Of a stretch of DNA of 64,000 nt, positions 9,336 to 22,192 are shown piece by piece. The stretch is from Gavia stellata (Eukaryota > Chordata > Aves > Gaviiformes > Gaviidae): the NCBI RefSeq assembly GCF_030936135.1, contig NW_026777157.1, positions 62,001 to 126,000 of the forward strand. The letters are read 5' to 3'. The translations under genes and the position numbers were made by a program. Each line of letters starts with the position of its first letter. Position 1 is the first letter of the stretch. Under the pieces are notes generated by a model. It did no database searches, had not been told where the DNA came from, and saw only the letters and a list, made by a program, of their open reading frames with translations.

Positions 9336-12300
9336 ACTGCCATAAAGGGCTCCTATAAAAAAAATGGTGAACCACTGCAAACAAGCCCAAGGGTGAAGCG
9401 CTCCGAAAGCCCACCAGCGTGGAGCACTCCCAAAATAATACCAAACACTGCAGGGATCCCACACACACAAAAAAAAGAATGGTACAGGATTCCCCCAAAA
9501 AGGTAATGGTGACAAGCTCCCAAAAGCCACAATGGTGAGGCACTCCTGCGGGGCTGCACTCCAGAAATCCTAGGTATTGTAATGTTCCAAAAAACAGCAA
9601 AACCATAAAGAGCTCCCAAAAAGCAAGATCGTGAAGCCCTCCAGCAAGCCCCAGGGTGCTAAGTTCCAAAAAAGTACCAGGCTGCAGAGCTCCAAACAAG
9701 GCCCAGGATGCCCGACTCCCGAAAATACCAAACGCACACTGCAGAATCTCCCCCCAGAAAAACCCCAAATGGTGCAGGGACGCCTTCCAAAACACCACCA
9801 AACGGTACAGGACTCCCCCCAAAAAACACCCAACAGTGAAGGACTCCCGCAAAAAAACCACCCAAAGGTGCAGGACTCCCCCCCAAAAATTAACGGTGAA
9901 CGGCTCCCAAAAATCCAAATGGTGCTGCACTCCCCCGGAGCAGTGACATGAAGGCCTCAAAAAATCCCGCGTTTTGTAATATTCCAAAACATAGCAAAAC
10001 CATGAAGGCCTCCAAAACACAAAATGGTGAAGCCCTCCAAACAAGCCCCAGGGTGCAGAGCTCAAAAAAAGTGCCGGGTTGGAGACTCCCAAAAAACCCA
10101 AATGATGCAGGACTCCCCAGAAAAACATGCAAATGGTGCAGGAGTCCCTCCCAAAAAAAACCCTAAATGGTGCAAGACTTACCAGGAAAACAAAAAATAA
10201 ACGGTTTGCCCTCCTCTGGGGTGGAACAGTGAAGCACTCCAAGAATTCCCCGTTTTGTAATATTCCCCAAAATAGCAAAGCCATAAAGGGCTCCAAAAAA
10301 CAAAATGGTGAACCACTGAAAACATGCCTGTCACGTTACAAGGACTGAGCAATTTGGCAGAAAATAAACCCCCGTGCGTTCCAGCTTGTCCTCAGATATC
10401 AGAGGGGCTGGGGGCGGCTAGGCTTAGATTCTGGGTGGTGCCCATTTCCTGTATTACAAGCCCGATCGTGTTCTCTATAAACATATATACACACACACTC
10501 ATATATAGATAGATAGATATAATCTTAACGATTACGGATGCACTTGTAACTCCATACACTTTCAGTCTAGCCACGTTGCATGAACTAGCACGGCCACCCT
10601 TAAGGAATTTAACTGCGTTCAATGAGAACTCTTACTGCCCACAAAGGTGGTACAAATAGTTTGAATATGAGTAATACAGCCTGGCTACAAGCGCGCTAGA
10701 TCACAAAACACGTGGTATAGCCAAGTGTTAGTATGAGAAAGATAGCCACCTAAAAGCGCATTAAATCACAAAACAACTCTACAGAGGTTGCCAAATCTCC
10801 CGGGGGGGGGACGGGGACACTTGGTATAGCCAAGTGTCCAAATCTTACTCAGAGGCATCCCTCTGGGGGGGAAGAGAGGTTCAGCCCGTCGACTGATCCC
10901 AGATGTCAGAGCAGGTCTGTGATGGTATCTTCCCTAACATCCCTCCTCTCTTAAACTTAAGCACCAGGGTTACCAAAAAGGTAACAGTGACCAGCTCCCA
11001 AAACCCAAAATGGTGAGGCACTCCTGCGGGGCAGCAGGCTGAGGCACTCCAGAAATCCCGGCTTTTGTAATGTTCCAAAAACCAGCAAAGCCCTAAAGGG
11101 CTCCAGAAAACAAAACAGTGAACCCTTCAAACAAGCCCCATGGTGCAGAGTCCCAAAAAAGTACCGGGCTGGAGAGCTTCAAAACAGACCCAGGGTGCAG
11201 GACTCCACAAAATACACCAAACAGTTCAGAAACTGCCCCCAAAGGGTGCAGGAGTCCCCCAGAAAAACACCAAACGGTGCAGGACTCCCCCAGAAAGATA
11301 AGTGAATGATTCCCAAAAAAACAAATCATCAGGCACTCCTGCCGGGTGGCGCGGTGAGGCACTCCAAACATCCCGGGTTTTGTAATATTCCAAAACATAG
11401 CAAAACCATAGAAGGCTCCAAAACCCAAAATGGTAAAGTCCTCCAAACAAGCCTCAGGGGGCAGAGCTCCAAAAAGGACCGGCTTGGAGAGCTCCAAAAA
11501 AGCCCCAGGCTGCAGGACTCCCAAAAACCCCACCAAACTGTGCAGAATTTCCCCCAAAATAACCTTAAAATGGTACAGTACTCCCTCCAAAAAAACACCA
11601 AACGCTGCAAGACTCCTCCAGAAAATACTAACTGGGAATGGCTCTGAAAAACCAAATGGTGAGGCACTCCTCCAGGGCGGCGTTGTGAAGGCCTTCAGAA
11701 ATCTTGGGTTCTGCAATATTCCGAAAAATACCAAAACCGCAAAAGGCCGCCGAAAAACAAAACTGTGAAGCACTCCAAACAAGCCCCAGGGTGCAGAGCC
11801 CCCAGACACACAGAGGGTGCAGGACTCCCCAAAAGAATACCAAATGGTGAACAGCTCCCAAAACACCAAATGGGGATGCACTCCTCCGGGGCAGCGCAGG
11901 GAGGTGAAGCACTCCAAAAAATCCCGGGTTTGGTAAAATTTCAAAAAATAGCAAAACTGTAAAGGGCTCCCTCCCAAAACAAATAAAATGGTGAAGCCCT
12001 TGAAAAAAGCCCCAGTGTGCAGGGCTCCCCCCTAAAAAAAACCCAAATTGTGAAGGACTCCCAAAAGCCCCAAACTGTGAAGGACGCCCAAAAAAACAAA
12101 TGGTGATGCAGTCCTCCAGGACGGCGCGGTGAAGCACTCCAAAAAATGCCAGGTCTCCTACTATTCCATAGAATAGCAAAACTGTAAAGGGTTCCCAAAA
12201 TACAAAATGGTGAAGCCCTCCAAACAAGCCACAGGGTGCAGAGCTCCAAAAAACCACCGGGTTGGACTGCTCCCAAAAAGCCCCAGGGTGGAGAGCTCCA

Positions 12301-12760
12301 AACAGCACTACGAGGGAGGACTCTGAAAAAGCCCGGGATGGAGCACTCTTAAAAAGCACCGGGGTTAAGTGCTCCAAAATATCCAACTGGTGAAGCAAAC
12401 CAAAAAAGCCCCGCAAAGAGGGCTCCCAAAAAGCCAAACAGTGACAGACTCCCAGAAAAACCAAATGGTGAAGCACTCCTCTGGGGTGGCGCGGTGATGC
12501 ACTCCAGAAATGCCGGGTCCTGTAGCATTCCAGAAAATAGTGAAACCATAAAGGGCTTCCAAAAAAACGAAATGGTGAAGCATTCCAAAAAAGGCCCGGG
12601 GTGCAGAGCTCCAAAACACCCAAGTGATGGAGCGCTCCCAAAAAGCCCCATGGTGAAGCGCTCCCAAAAAGCCCCCGACAGAAAGCTCCAAAAGCGCCAC
12701 ACAGTGCAGGACTGCGAGAAAAGCCCCACGGTGCAGTAAAGCACTCCTCCAGAGCCATAT
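9336..12760. repeat. Satellite S1, first copy: nested tandem repeat
   Basis: Built from short imperfect units of about 25-32 bp with the pattern 'aaatggtg-aagcnctcc-aaaaa', arranged in higher-order blocks of about 250-400 bp. Each block carries 'actcc-aaaatcccgggttttgtaatattccaaa-nagcaaaaccataaagg'; clear block heads are near 9550, 9950, 10245, 11045, 11360, 11690, 11910, 12130 and 12495. The minus strand stays open for 324 codons (9322-10296), 294 codons (11093-11977) and 376 codons (11628-12758), giving Phe-, Trp-, Leu-, Gly- and His-rich translations. They follow the repeat and have no known domain. A non-satellite stretch interrupts at about 10338-10970. A near-identical copy is at 44970-48460. 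Confidence 0.85.
10338..10970. other. Non-satellite insert within S1
   Basis: A unique-looking stretch with a short AT/AC/TAGA microsatellite at about 10470-10520. Further on, two copies of a 'cttggtatagccaagtg' type motif (near 10711 and 10820) and two of 'aaatcacaaaac' (near 10692 and 10763) suggest an old LTR or tandem fragment. No gene is seen. Present also in the second copy (45975-46608). Confidence 0.4.
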
Positions 12761-13559
12761 GCTGATGTGCTCCTCACATGCTTCAAAACTAGCGTGGGCA
12801 ATCCTAGATTGGGGGCAATCCTAGAAAACAGCAGTGGAATAGGTATTTTTATTCCCTTTCGGAAATTCCCAGCCAACAACTCTACAATGTTCCTGCCAAT
12901 CTCCTAAAGACAGTCATTCCTAGCAAGTCCTGTCAAAGTCCTTGAATGCATCCCAATTCTTCATCTCCTAGGGGTTCCTGGGAAATTCCTCATTTCTCCC
13001 TCCTTTTGCTGTGCCAGAGAGCCACACTACACATTTCCACAACGGAAAGGCTGCCTGCGCAGAGCCAGACTGCACCTGAGGGGGACACAAATGCCACACC
13101 TCTTCCCAGACCCCTGCTATTTATTGCACAGGGATTAGTCCATTCTGTGGCCAACTGCTCTTCATGCTTCCTAGAGAGCTTTCACCCTTCACAGGTGGCA
13201 CCTCCGCAGGGGCACAACCCACTTCTCTGCCTTTGAGGAAACCCGCAACCCACAGGCGGCCCTTTCTCGCTGAGATACAAGGTGGCCCCCAAAACATTCC
13301 CCTCAGCCCCTTCAAATGACCACCTGCAGAGCTCCCAGTTCACCTGGGAGCCACCTCTCTGCTCCTCTGGTCACTCTCACCTCGCCCTCGCTGTTCACCT
13401 GCTACCCAAGCAGCACAAAGTCCACGTCCGTGGCAATGCAGAAGGCTCAGCCGAGCTCCCCAGGCTGAAGCTAGAAGACATTCAGACAGCAGAGCCTCGG
13501 CGGATGGACAAAAGGGTTTGGACTATGTGCCTGCTTGCCATCTATAGCTTGACTAGAAC
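12761..13559. other. Spacer between S1 and S2, no gene recognised
   Basis: Mixed-composition DNA repeated at 48461-49259 with few differences. Short frames (up to 96 codons) are open but carry no recognisable motif. I see nothing in it that I can name. Confidence 0.3.
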
Positions 13560-15130
13560 TTGACAGTATGTTACCTGCCTACACTCAGAAGAGTCTGGCT
13601 GAGGGGTTTGCATCTGTGAACGGGGCATAAACAAGACAGTATGTATTTTACACGGAAACAAAAGAGCCTCACCTTGCTTAGCTGAAGCTTGCTTCATTTC
13701 CTTTACATTGTCTGTACATTGCATATATTCTACATACGGAACAAGTCCTGCATTGCCCAAGCGAGGCAACTTCTGCCTGGATGTAAAATACACACAGCTA
13801 GGACACCATCTAGGTACCTTCATACGCATAGAATATACACAGAAAACATGCAGCAAGTATAAACAGAATATAGATGGAGAGACACAGAGAGATGCATCCA
13901 AATACATGTCTTTCGTCAACATAGAGAAACACCCCCACCCCCACCCCCCCGCACGGTGTATACAGAACATCCACAGACATGATACACTATCTGCAGGAAG
14001 AGAAGCCTCAGCTGACCTCATCTCACTGAGGCTTTTTTCCTCTCTCTATTCAGAAGACAGAGTATCTACACATAAAAATAGTATACAGACACAGGAAGCA
14101 CAACCGTGTAGATGCACTCTCTGCACAGAACACACACATAGAACGTGCAGAATAGACGTACAGTGTGTCAGCTGCATACGTACTGCACAAAGCAGACAGA
14201 CAGGTGAGGGGAAGTTACGCTTTATGTCCAGTATGAATGTTGATGTCTTTATGTGGAGTCAATACTGTCTCTACATGGAACGCAGCCATTTTCAAGGCCA
14301 ACGGAGGAAGGGCATTTCTCTCTGTGTGTGGAGCGTATGCTGTCCTGACTTGGAACACATGCACATGGATACACATACTTTACGCATACATGGAATATAC
14401 GCACACAAGGTGATGAGAGGCTTTTCTGTCTGCACAGAGACTATATGGGCTAAATGTAATACACGTACATAGAAAAGCAGTGCCTCGCCTACCTCGACAT
14501 CGAATACCAACCATCTGCGTACACGCAACATACCTGCAACAAGGGGAAGCTTTTCTGTTGCTATACAGACTACATACTGTCTTCCTCACCACTGCGCATG
14601 GACAGGCAAAGCCAGGCTTGCTTTCTCAGCATGTATCAGGCTATACTCTGCCTATCAGAAAAGAGACAGGGAGGCTTTTCTCTCCAGATACAGACTGTAT
14701 TTTGTCTGTAGATAGACTGTATGCAGGCAAAGCATGTCTAGTCATAGACTAGATACTGCCAAGGCAGGGCTTTTTGGTCTGCTTATACAGTGTACGCTGG
14801 CCGTATAGAGGACAGAAACCAACAGAAGGGTGAGGTGGGGCGATAGCTTTCTCTCACCGTACAGACTGTAAAAATGGCTGTACGGAGAATACACATGGAG
14901 AGCACCGCACTCCACTGCCCTGTCAGGACACAGACTGTATTCCGGTTACGGAGCAGAGATGGGCCAGGTGAGGCAGGGCTTGCCCACCCACCCGCACATG
15001 AAATCTGGGGAGGCTGGGGGTGGAGGGGGAGCGTCTCTGTACATCAGGCACGCTCTGCCTACAGAAGCACACAAACAGGGGAGGTGAGGCTTTTCTCTTT
15101 GCAGAGCAAACACTCGGTGCACACCGGTAG
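13560..15130. repeat. Tandem repeat S2, first copy (about 120-bp diverged units)
   Basis: Units recur around 'gaggcttttctct...tacagactgtat...' near 14020, 14420, 14550, 14670, 14770, 14845 and 15080. Spacing is about 100-130 bp with strong divergence, mixed with 'catacacagaa' style sequence before 14400. Open frames up to 254 codons (13708-14472, plus) are Cys-, Thr- and His-rich by virtue of the repeat. Repeated at 49260-50830. Confidence 0.6.
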
Positions 15131-15341
15131 TAAGTACGGGTGCTCAGGGCCATGCTGCTCCAGGGAGGCTGATGAAGCTCATCAGGCCCTCATCCCCACA
15201 ACATCCAGGGGGAAGAGCCCCTCACCCTGGCAGGGCTGTCCTCAGGAAGGCTCAAGTAGGAGCAAACACATCCTGCTGCTTAGCACCATCGGGCTGGTGG
15301 CACAGTCAGGACTTCGGCTCCTATGACCACAGGACCCTTCT

Positions 15342-16480
15342 TTGAGGAGCACAAGGAATAAGGACTGCTGGCCCAGGGACAGGGCTTCCTTGACTGAGCA
15401 GGCAAGAGAGTCTCTGCTAGCATATGCTTTGCCCAGCAATACCTCAGCGCAAAAGGCAGAGCTGACAGCCTTGACGAAGGCGTTAGAACTGAGCGAAGGA
15501 AAGAGAGTAAACATTTGGACTGACTCAAAGGATGCTTTTGGTGTAGTACGTGTCCATGGGATATTATGGAAAGAAAGAGGACTATTATCCTCTCAAAGGG
15601 GCAAACATCAAATACAAAGAGGAAATACTGGAATTGTTCCAAGCAGTCCAGAGACCGATCAAAGCGGCAATCGTGCACTGTAAAGCACATCAATCAGGAA
15701 ACACGAAAGAAGCTATAGAGAACAATTAGCTGATAGAACAGCTAAAGGAATAGCAAAAAGGAATGCCTTACAAATGGCATTAATTCCTACAAAGAACATT
15801 ACATTACCAAAAGAGAAACCTCAATATTCGGAGGAAGATGAGAAACTAGGGAAGTTATTAGATGCAAAAAGGAATTTAGCAGGATGGTGGGTCACAGTTC
15901 AGGGACAGGTAGTAATTCCCCCACTTCCGATGAGAGAAATATTACAAACAAAACATAAAGAGTGCCATTGGGGTCCAGAAGCATTAGTCACCTTTTTAAA
16001 GAGATATGTGGTATCTATAAGAATGTTAGAAGTGGCTCAAATGATTTCTGCCAAGTGTGAGATTTGTTTGCGAAACAATCCGGTGGTAAAGAGAAGACTT
16101 CCAATGGGAACCTTGAAATCGGGAGTACAACCTGGAGATTATTGGCAAATTGATTTTTCAAAATTACCCAGACAAAAAGGGTATCGATACATTCTGGTGA
16201 GGGTTGATACTTTTACAGAATGGCCTCAAGCTTTTCCTTGTCAGACCAATCAAGCAAAGAAAATGGTTGTTACAAAAAATAATTCCAAGATTTGGAGCAC
16301 CTATTGGAATATCTTCTGATAGAGGCCCACATTTTGTTGCAGATGTAGTACAAAATCTTAGCAAAGTTCTGGGAATTACCTGAAATTTACGTACCCCCTG
16401 GAGGCCTCAATCGAGTGGAAAAGCAGAAAGAATGAATCAGACATTAAAAAGGCAAATTAGCAAAATACATCGGGAGACAA
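15342..16480 (+). pseudogene. pol: Class I pol remnant: RNase H end and integrase
   Basis: An RNase H piece runs 15342-15683, with 'AELTALTKAL' and 'IWTDSKDAF' style motifs. After stops and frame changes, the integrase resumes at 15774-16319. Its HHCC zinc site spans HKECHW to CEICLRNN, and its first catalytic Asp lies in a QIDFSKLP context. The second Asp (SDRGPHF context) is in another frame from about 16310, and the Glu region (GKAERMNQ) in that frame lies near 16420. A stop at about 16380 interrupts it. At least two frameshifts and one stop make it inactive. Confidence 0.85.
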
Positions 16481-16481
16481 A

Positions 16482-17665
16482 TTGGCTACTACAACTAGTG
16501 AACTGGCTAAATTGCAACAGCCTTTGCAATCTTCCCTATTGGCTTTAGAAACTAATCAGTGGCTGTTGTCAAACATAGTACCAAAATGGGAAAAGGTGAA
16601 TGGAGACGACCAGGAAATGATTGTAGATGGACTCGGTGTGGTCCAAGATAACCTATCTTTGGCTCCCAGTTGTATCCAGGCTCAACTGTGGGCGCAATCA
16701 GTAGCTGCTTCAATCATAAGAGAGGGTGAAGAAGGCACTCTCCCCACCAAGATTCGAAAAATAAATCTGGGAGAGTGCCACTAATTTAGAGAAAAAACTC
16801 CAGTCCTGGTGGAATTTGGTAAACTTTACCTACGATCCCGTCACAAGTACAGCCACAACTTTTGTATGAACTATACACAATGCTTCAATATATTCGACTT
16901 ACCCTGTTATTGCATTAGGATTGAATCACAATGGAACCATACTCTATCCATTTGAGCACAGAATATGAGCCCAAAAAGTGGGACAGAAATGACAAACTCT
17001 AGATTTTGAACAACAAGGGTTGTTGTACGAGAACAACAAGGGTTCATCTGTGAAGGTAATGCAATCACAGGTCGGGATATCTGTTTAGATACTGAACAAA
17101 ATGTTTGCCATTTTGAGACTCGCCCTGACGAAAACCCTGAAACAGTGCTTATATATATATATTGGTAAGGGCTGTGTATGTTTGAGAACAGCTTGTGATT
17201 TTATATCCGTAGATGATGTAGTTATAGATACTAGGAATCACTCAGATTTTTGCGTTTGTAATTTCACTGAAATCATGGGACGTGATTTTTTTTTCTTATT
17301 TGACTCCAGTCACACCTCACCAGCTCTTGCAATCTAATTATACATCAATTTAGGAACTGTTGCCTACACCCATTGGATTGAATCTCACTTTAGTGAAACA
17401 ATTGCTACAACACCAGGATTTAATCAAAATTTTGAAAAAGGTCAAGGAAAATGGACAAAGAACTTGAATAACTCTTCATCACAATGTAGAAGAAATACAC
17501 CGTGTTTTAGGGAGGGTGGAAAAGGATGCGGAACATAAATGGCGGGACACTCTTTTCGGGTGGTCACCTACTGCTACAGGCATCCTAAATAAGTTATGCC
17601 ACCCTATCGTTGTTCTCCTGATATTGATTTTTAATCAGTCTTGTTTTATCAAGAATATATTATAA
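16482..17665 (+). pseudogene. env: Class I env remnant
   Basis: Several broken frames. The first (16482-16784) lies at the env start region. The middle frame (17101-17337) holds a Cys-rich CVCLRTACDF-type section and a CVCNFTE motif. The third region, about 17350-17665, carries a heptad-like helix (QDLIKILKKVKEN) and a membrane-proximal FGWSPTATGI motif. Many stops separate them. The second copy keeps longer frames (52176-52562 and 52975-53358). It is a TM-type glycoprotein remnant and cannot be functional as it stands. Confidence 0.7.
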
Positions 17666-17782
17666 ACTGGAGGATGATGAATCGATTAACTCGTTTGGCA
17701 TCTATACTTGATGCACATAATCTACTTAACTGATTAAAATGAAAGTACTGAAATCATTTTCAAAACTTTCAAAGGGGGGAAT

Positions 17783-18725
17783 TGTTGTAAATACTCTGAT
17801 TTTTAAAAAAATAATCACAATATGATCATGTAGAAAGTTTAAATTTGATTAATAAATAAAATAAATAAAATAATAAAATACAAATGCATAAGTTAGGATT
17901 CTTAAGTTAGAAACAATAACCATAGGAACCTCAGCAGGGAGTCGCTGTTCTGTACTAAGGAACCAACAGTAACGAGATGGAACGATGAAGAATCGAATAG
18001 AAAAGTCTTGTTTGAGTCCTGTGACAATGTGACCTGATACGCACCAGTGATGCGGCTTGGAAAATTCCTTACCTTTCCCATCTTGATTCGAATATCAAGA
18101 ATGCCAATCAATAAATATTAATAGAAATAACCATTGATTAATTTAAGTACGGATAGTGATAGAATAGTATAATCCAGAGAGCGATTACTAAAAAATTAAA
18201 TTATATAGTCTGTATGAAGGTAACTAGGTACGATTTAGCTGTGATTTGATCATAAACTAACCGTTGAACAATGTAGCATTGCGAATAGGTAGAATTTGCC
18301 TGTCAAGAGAATGATAAGCTGTAGGCCTGGTCAGTAAACCAAGGAAAACTTAAGAAGATTCCAAGAATGGAATTTTGCAACCAAGCTGAGCATGCGCAAA
18401 GACGGAGTTCAACTAGAGGACACCATGAGGAAGACTATGGACGACCACCAGAGGACCTTAGACGACCACCTGCGTACCTGAAGGCGCATGCGTCACGAGC
18501 ATTTACATAGACTAACGAGTTCTCGGAAACTCTATGAATATGTTAACTGTTTCTTGGAAATATGATGAATATGTATCCTTTGATTGTCTATAACTTTTGT
18601 AGCAGAGAAACTAAACATGCACGCTAGGTGGAGTGATGCCCTGTGCGTCCAGCGCTGCACTAAAGAAGTGCCTGCTCACCTACATACATTGTGTAGATGA
18701 GTTTTTATATTACAGATTTGTAACA
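17783..18725 (+). repeat. Class I LTR 1 (943 bp)
   Basis: Begins TGTTGTAAATACTC after the polypurine tract and ends TTTGTAACA. AT-rich U3; a CACTAAAGAAG element near 18658 and a 'cagcgctgcac' motif near 18650 lie in the R/U5 region. 22 bp longer than LTRs 2 and 3 through small indels. Right flank GGCTGGCT is shared with LTR 2. Confidence 0.85.
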
Positions 18726-21699
18726 GGCTGGCTAACCCAGGGAGGAACTGCAACCACATACACCAACATAGGCTTCTCAGACTCTGCAGGCAGGGTGCCG
18801 GGGGCAGTGAGGAGGCGTCCAGGGGACAGCAGCATGGAGCAACATCATCTCACACCCCGTGTGTGAAAGCAGAATGACGGGGCACCCGTCTCCACCCTCC
18901 GCTGGACTCCTTGCCCACAGACATGGAAAAAACTGATCGAGGACGCAAAGTTCAAGGGCACGCTGGGCTGCAGCCACCATTCGGTCGTAGAATTTAAAAA
19001 CCAGAGAGAAGCGAGCAAACCAGCAGAATCACAATGCTGGACTTCAGCAGAGCAGACTGCTGCTTCCTGAAGAGCTTCTAGGCAGGAGCCAACAGGAGAC
19101 TGGCCTGGAGGGCAAAGGGGAGCAGGGCAACGGGTTGAACTTCAAGGACAACAGCCCCCACCTCCCCAGACACCAGAAGGGTCCATGCCAAGACACAGAG
19201 TTGGTCACAAGTAGCAGAAGGCCAGCACTGACAGACAGGAAACTCCTGACCCAGCTCAAACACCAAAAAGGAAGAACACCCAAGGCGCAGGCAGAGATGG
19301 GACACCCAGGACGAACAGAGAGACACTGCGCAAGCATGCAGGGATGGACTGTGGAAAGCCACAGCTTAGCTGGAGACAAACCAGGAAGAGAGGAAGGACA
19401 ACAGGAAGGGCTTCTGGAAGCAGAAGGAAGCCTAAGGGAAACGCAAGCCACTGCTCAACAGGAAGGCAACTTACTGGCAAAGGACAGGGGAAAAGCTAGA
19501 AAAGATGCTACCCGGGGCAGGGATGTGTGGGCAGGGGGGGTGTGGGGGTGTTTCTGGGTGGGATTCTGACTCAAGACAAGGAAAGGTGCTCACCACGAGG
19601 GTGCCCAAGCACTGGAACAAGTTGCCAGAGACGATGCTGAATCTGCCTCCTTGGAGATACCCCAAACAGGACTGCACGCAGCACGGAGCAACATGATCTG
19701 ACTGGACCTGCTCTGAGCAGGAAATCAGACCAGATGGCAGCGGGAGGACCCCCCCGGCCTACCCCAGTCTACGAATCCCCAGTGATTTCTCATGTCACTC
19801 CAGTATTCCCCAAATTCATCACCAGCAACTGCTCATGTTAAGAGCTCTACAAAAGCGTTTGCAGAGCACTATACTTGCTCCTAGGACACCCGGGGACTTG
19901 CTGAAGACAGCAACCCTTGCCTTCCATCGCTTCTAGAGAACCAAAGCACAGCAAGCCTAGGGCACACTAAAGCCATTGCAGACAGGCAACAGAAACGAAG
20001 GCAGAGTTTAAAGGCTAGGTCTTCCCATCTGAAGCCATCTGAGGCCACACGGGGGCAAGTAAAACAGTTCTAGAAAGCACAGGGCTGGCAGGCACATGAG
20101 AAGACACAGGAGAGTTCCTCCTGGGGAAAGCTGGCCATGTTCAGCTCAAGTTCCTCCCCCCACCTTTCTCTCCCTGGGGAGGAAGAAGAAACCACATTCA
20201 GCTAAACTTGCTTTCACCCTGTTGGGGAGGGCACCCAGTAACTCAATGAACTGGTCAGACTCTTGGGCGGTATCTGATACAGAGACATCCCCCTTCGGGC
20301 TCAATAGAAAAGTCTTTATAGCTAGACAATAGAAATCTACATACAGGTATCAGTATTTACAGACTTCTAAACTATCAGTACTTTTACAGAAATAGCATCC
20401 ATAAAAACATTCCCATTTAAGTATAACTGCGGGCAGGACTACGCTTCAAGCACAGAGAACCACACAGAGCAAAGGGAAAGCACGTTGACCCACGACAGCT
20501 ATCTCAGGATGGCTCAGGAGCGATATTACTCTGCAAGGGTCCACAACAACTAGAAACCTTGCTACTGGCCTCCCCACAGGGAACAAGTGTTCCTCGCTTG
20601 CTTTTCCCAAATGCAAGATGCTACCACAAGTGCCAGCCATGACGCCGTCTTTACCAAGCAGAAAGGGGAATCCCTCCACCCTACTAAGTGAATTCCCCTT
20701 GGGAAGGCAGAGAGGAAGGAACCAAGGAGATTGCCCTTCAGGAATGCAATAAGCCTTGGACAGAACAGGCTGATCTAAGAACAGACAGGAATTTTTATGA
20801 AATACGTCAAGTGGAAGGTGGTTTGGCCTTGGCCTTTTCCCACTTGCTAGCAAGAAGTAATGCATTTCAAAGCAAAGGCTATTCTAGAATAACCTGAGGT
20901 GCTGCTGCTAAATGTCCCCATTTCGCGTGGCTGGGTGCAAGCGGACCTGTCAGACAGACAGACAGGAGCTGTCAGGTACCGGTACTTGGAGGATACGCAT
21001 ATAGGAAAAGCTAGGAGAAGGCAGAACAGGCTACACGTGGCTTTCAGTCGGGTCAAAGCATTCCGCACCATCACTAAGCACGAGTGGGAACACGAGCTAC
21101 CGCTACACTAGCTTGTGAAATCTGGACTAGGTGTCAGCTAAACAAGGCATTCCTTTCTACCAGGTTTTGCTTCCATTCAACTTCTCACCTCCAGAATACT
21201 CTTTCTTTGCAACTCGTGTTTCTTACCATCAAGCTTGAAAGACATCTAAGAGCGGATCCCTGCCCTGTATCGCAGAGAAGCCGACTTGGTGACCAGTCTG
21301 CTCTAGTCTCCTCACCTTAGTTTCAAGCTTGTCAGAAGATCCTGCAAGAGACGAGCGGCATTACTACACTGTGATACAGAAGAACAATAACACAGAGCGA
21401 CTCACTTCTGGGTTGCCAAACGTAACGGTTCTTTGAATTAGAGGTGGATTTTTCTTTTTTAAAAGTACAGATACTCCTGCGACAGCTCTTTAGAATACAA
21501 TACATCATCAACTAGCTGTCCCTACCTGTATTTCCTTGTTGTTAGTTTAGACAAGATCTTTCAAAACTCAGAGAAAAAAAGGAAGATGAAAAAAACCAAA
21601 CCCCAAACCCTAAAAAAACTCTCAAAATCCCAAACTACAAGCCCAAAGAATCTGTTTCTTCAAGTCATAATAAAGTATTGAAACAAAATGTTATCTTAC

Positions 21700-21829
21700 C
21701 TTCCAAAGTCCTACTACGAGTCCTGGATTCAGACTGAAGAGCTGGACAAGCTCATCAGCACCAACGGCTACACTACTTTCAGTCAGGTTAGCAAGATGGT
21801 ATTCAGCAATTAAGGAACGTCGACGAGGT
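21700..21829 (-). CDS. Candidate protein-coding exon, gene not recognised (copy 1)
   Basis: A 130-nt block on the minus strand has an acceptor with a good pyrimidine tract (CTTCTTTTCAAAG) and a donor AAG|GTAAGA. Only one of three frames is open: 43 whole codons with one base carried in and none carried out, including EYHLANLTESS and LVQLFSLNPGLVVGLW. The composition reads like a folded protein. I do not recognise it. It could be one exon of a host gene duplicated with segment D. The second copy at 36249-36378 is identical as far as I can see. Confidence 0.4.
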
Positions 21830-22192
21830 CTTTGAAAAGAAGAGACAGAATGTAGCAACAAGACTATGTCTCCTTATTTATGTAAAAGTTCAGCCCAATT
21901 TCATTTTTCACTCTGAAGTCTGACCAACAGCACATGATGGAAACAGTTTGGAAAGCATTCAGCATGCACAGCCATAAAATCACTTTTAAACAACTACAGC
22001 ATACGAGCAGGATCTCAACACCTAACAACTGAAATGCACAAAGGTGAACAACATTTCACAAAGGTGAACAACAATTCTCTCTTTTCAGAGCTCTACTGCT
22101 AGGGGTTTTGTGTAAGCAGCACGTAGCCGATACTGTATGTATTAAAATGACACGTAAGACAGAGACATGTGGAAAACTCCTTGACAGCAACC

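Larger units (their letters stand above)
15342..18725 (+). mobile_element. ERV-I copy 1: class I (gamma-like) ERV, 5'-truncated
   Basis: RNase H fragment, integrase, decayed env, polypurine tract (AAAGGGGGGAAT, 17771-17782) and 3' LTR are present. There is no gag, protease, RT or 5' LTR; the element begins in RNase H right after S2-type sequence. Copy 2 (51036-54396) begins at the same point, so truncation came before duplication. Confidence 0.88.

Noticed and set aside
13708..14472. 254-codon frame, Cys/Thr/His-rich
   Set aside because: Falls in diverged tandem repeat S2, and the second copy has an indel of a multiple of three in a C-run; no domain or start context supports it.
9336..15130. 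CRISPR-like array or bacterial repeat locus
   Set aside because: Units are degenerate, contiguous and without unique spacers; the surrounding DNA is vertebrate.
20446..20865. 139-codon minus-strand frame in segment D
   Set aside because: No recognisable domain, no splice or promoter context, and identical in both copies only because the duplication is recent.
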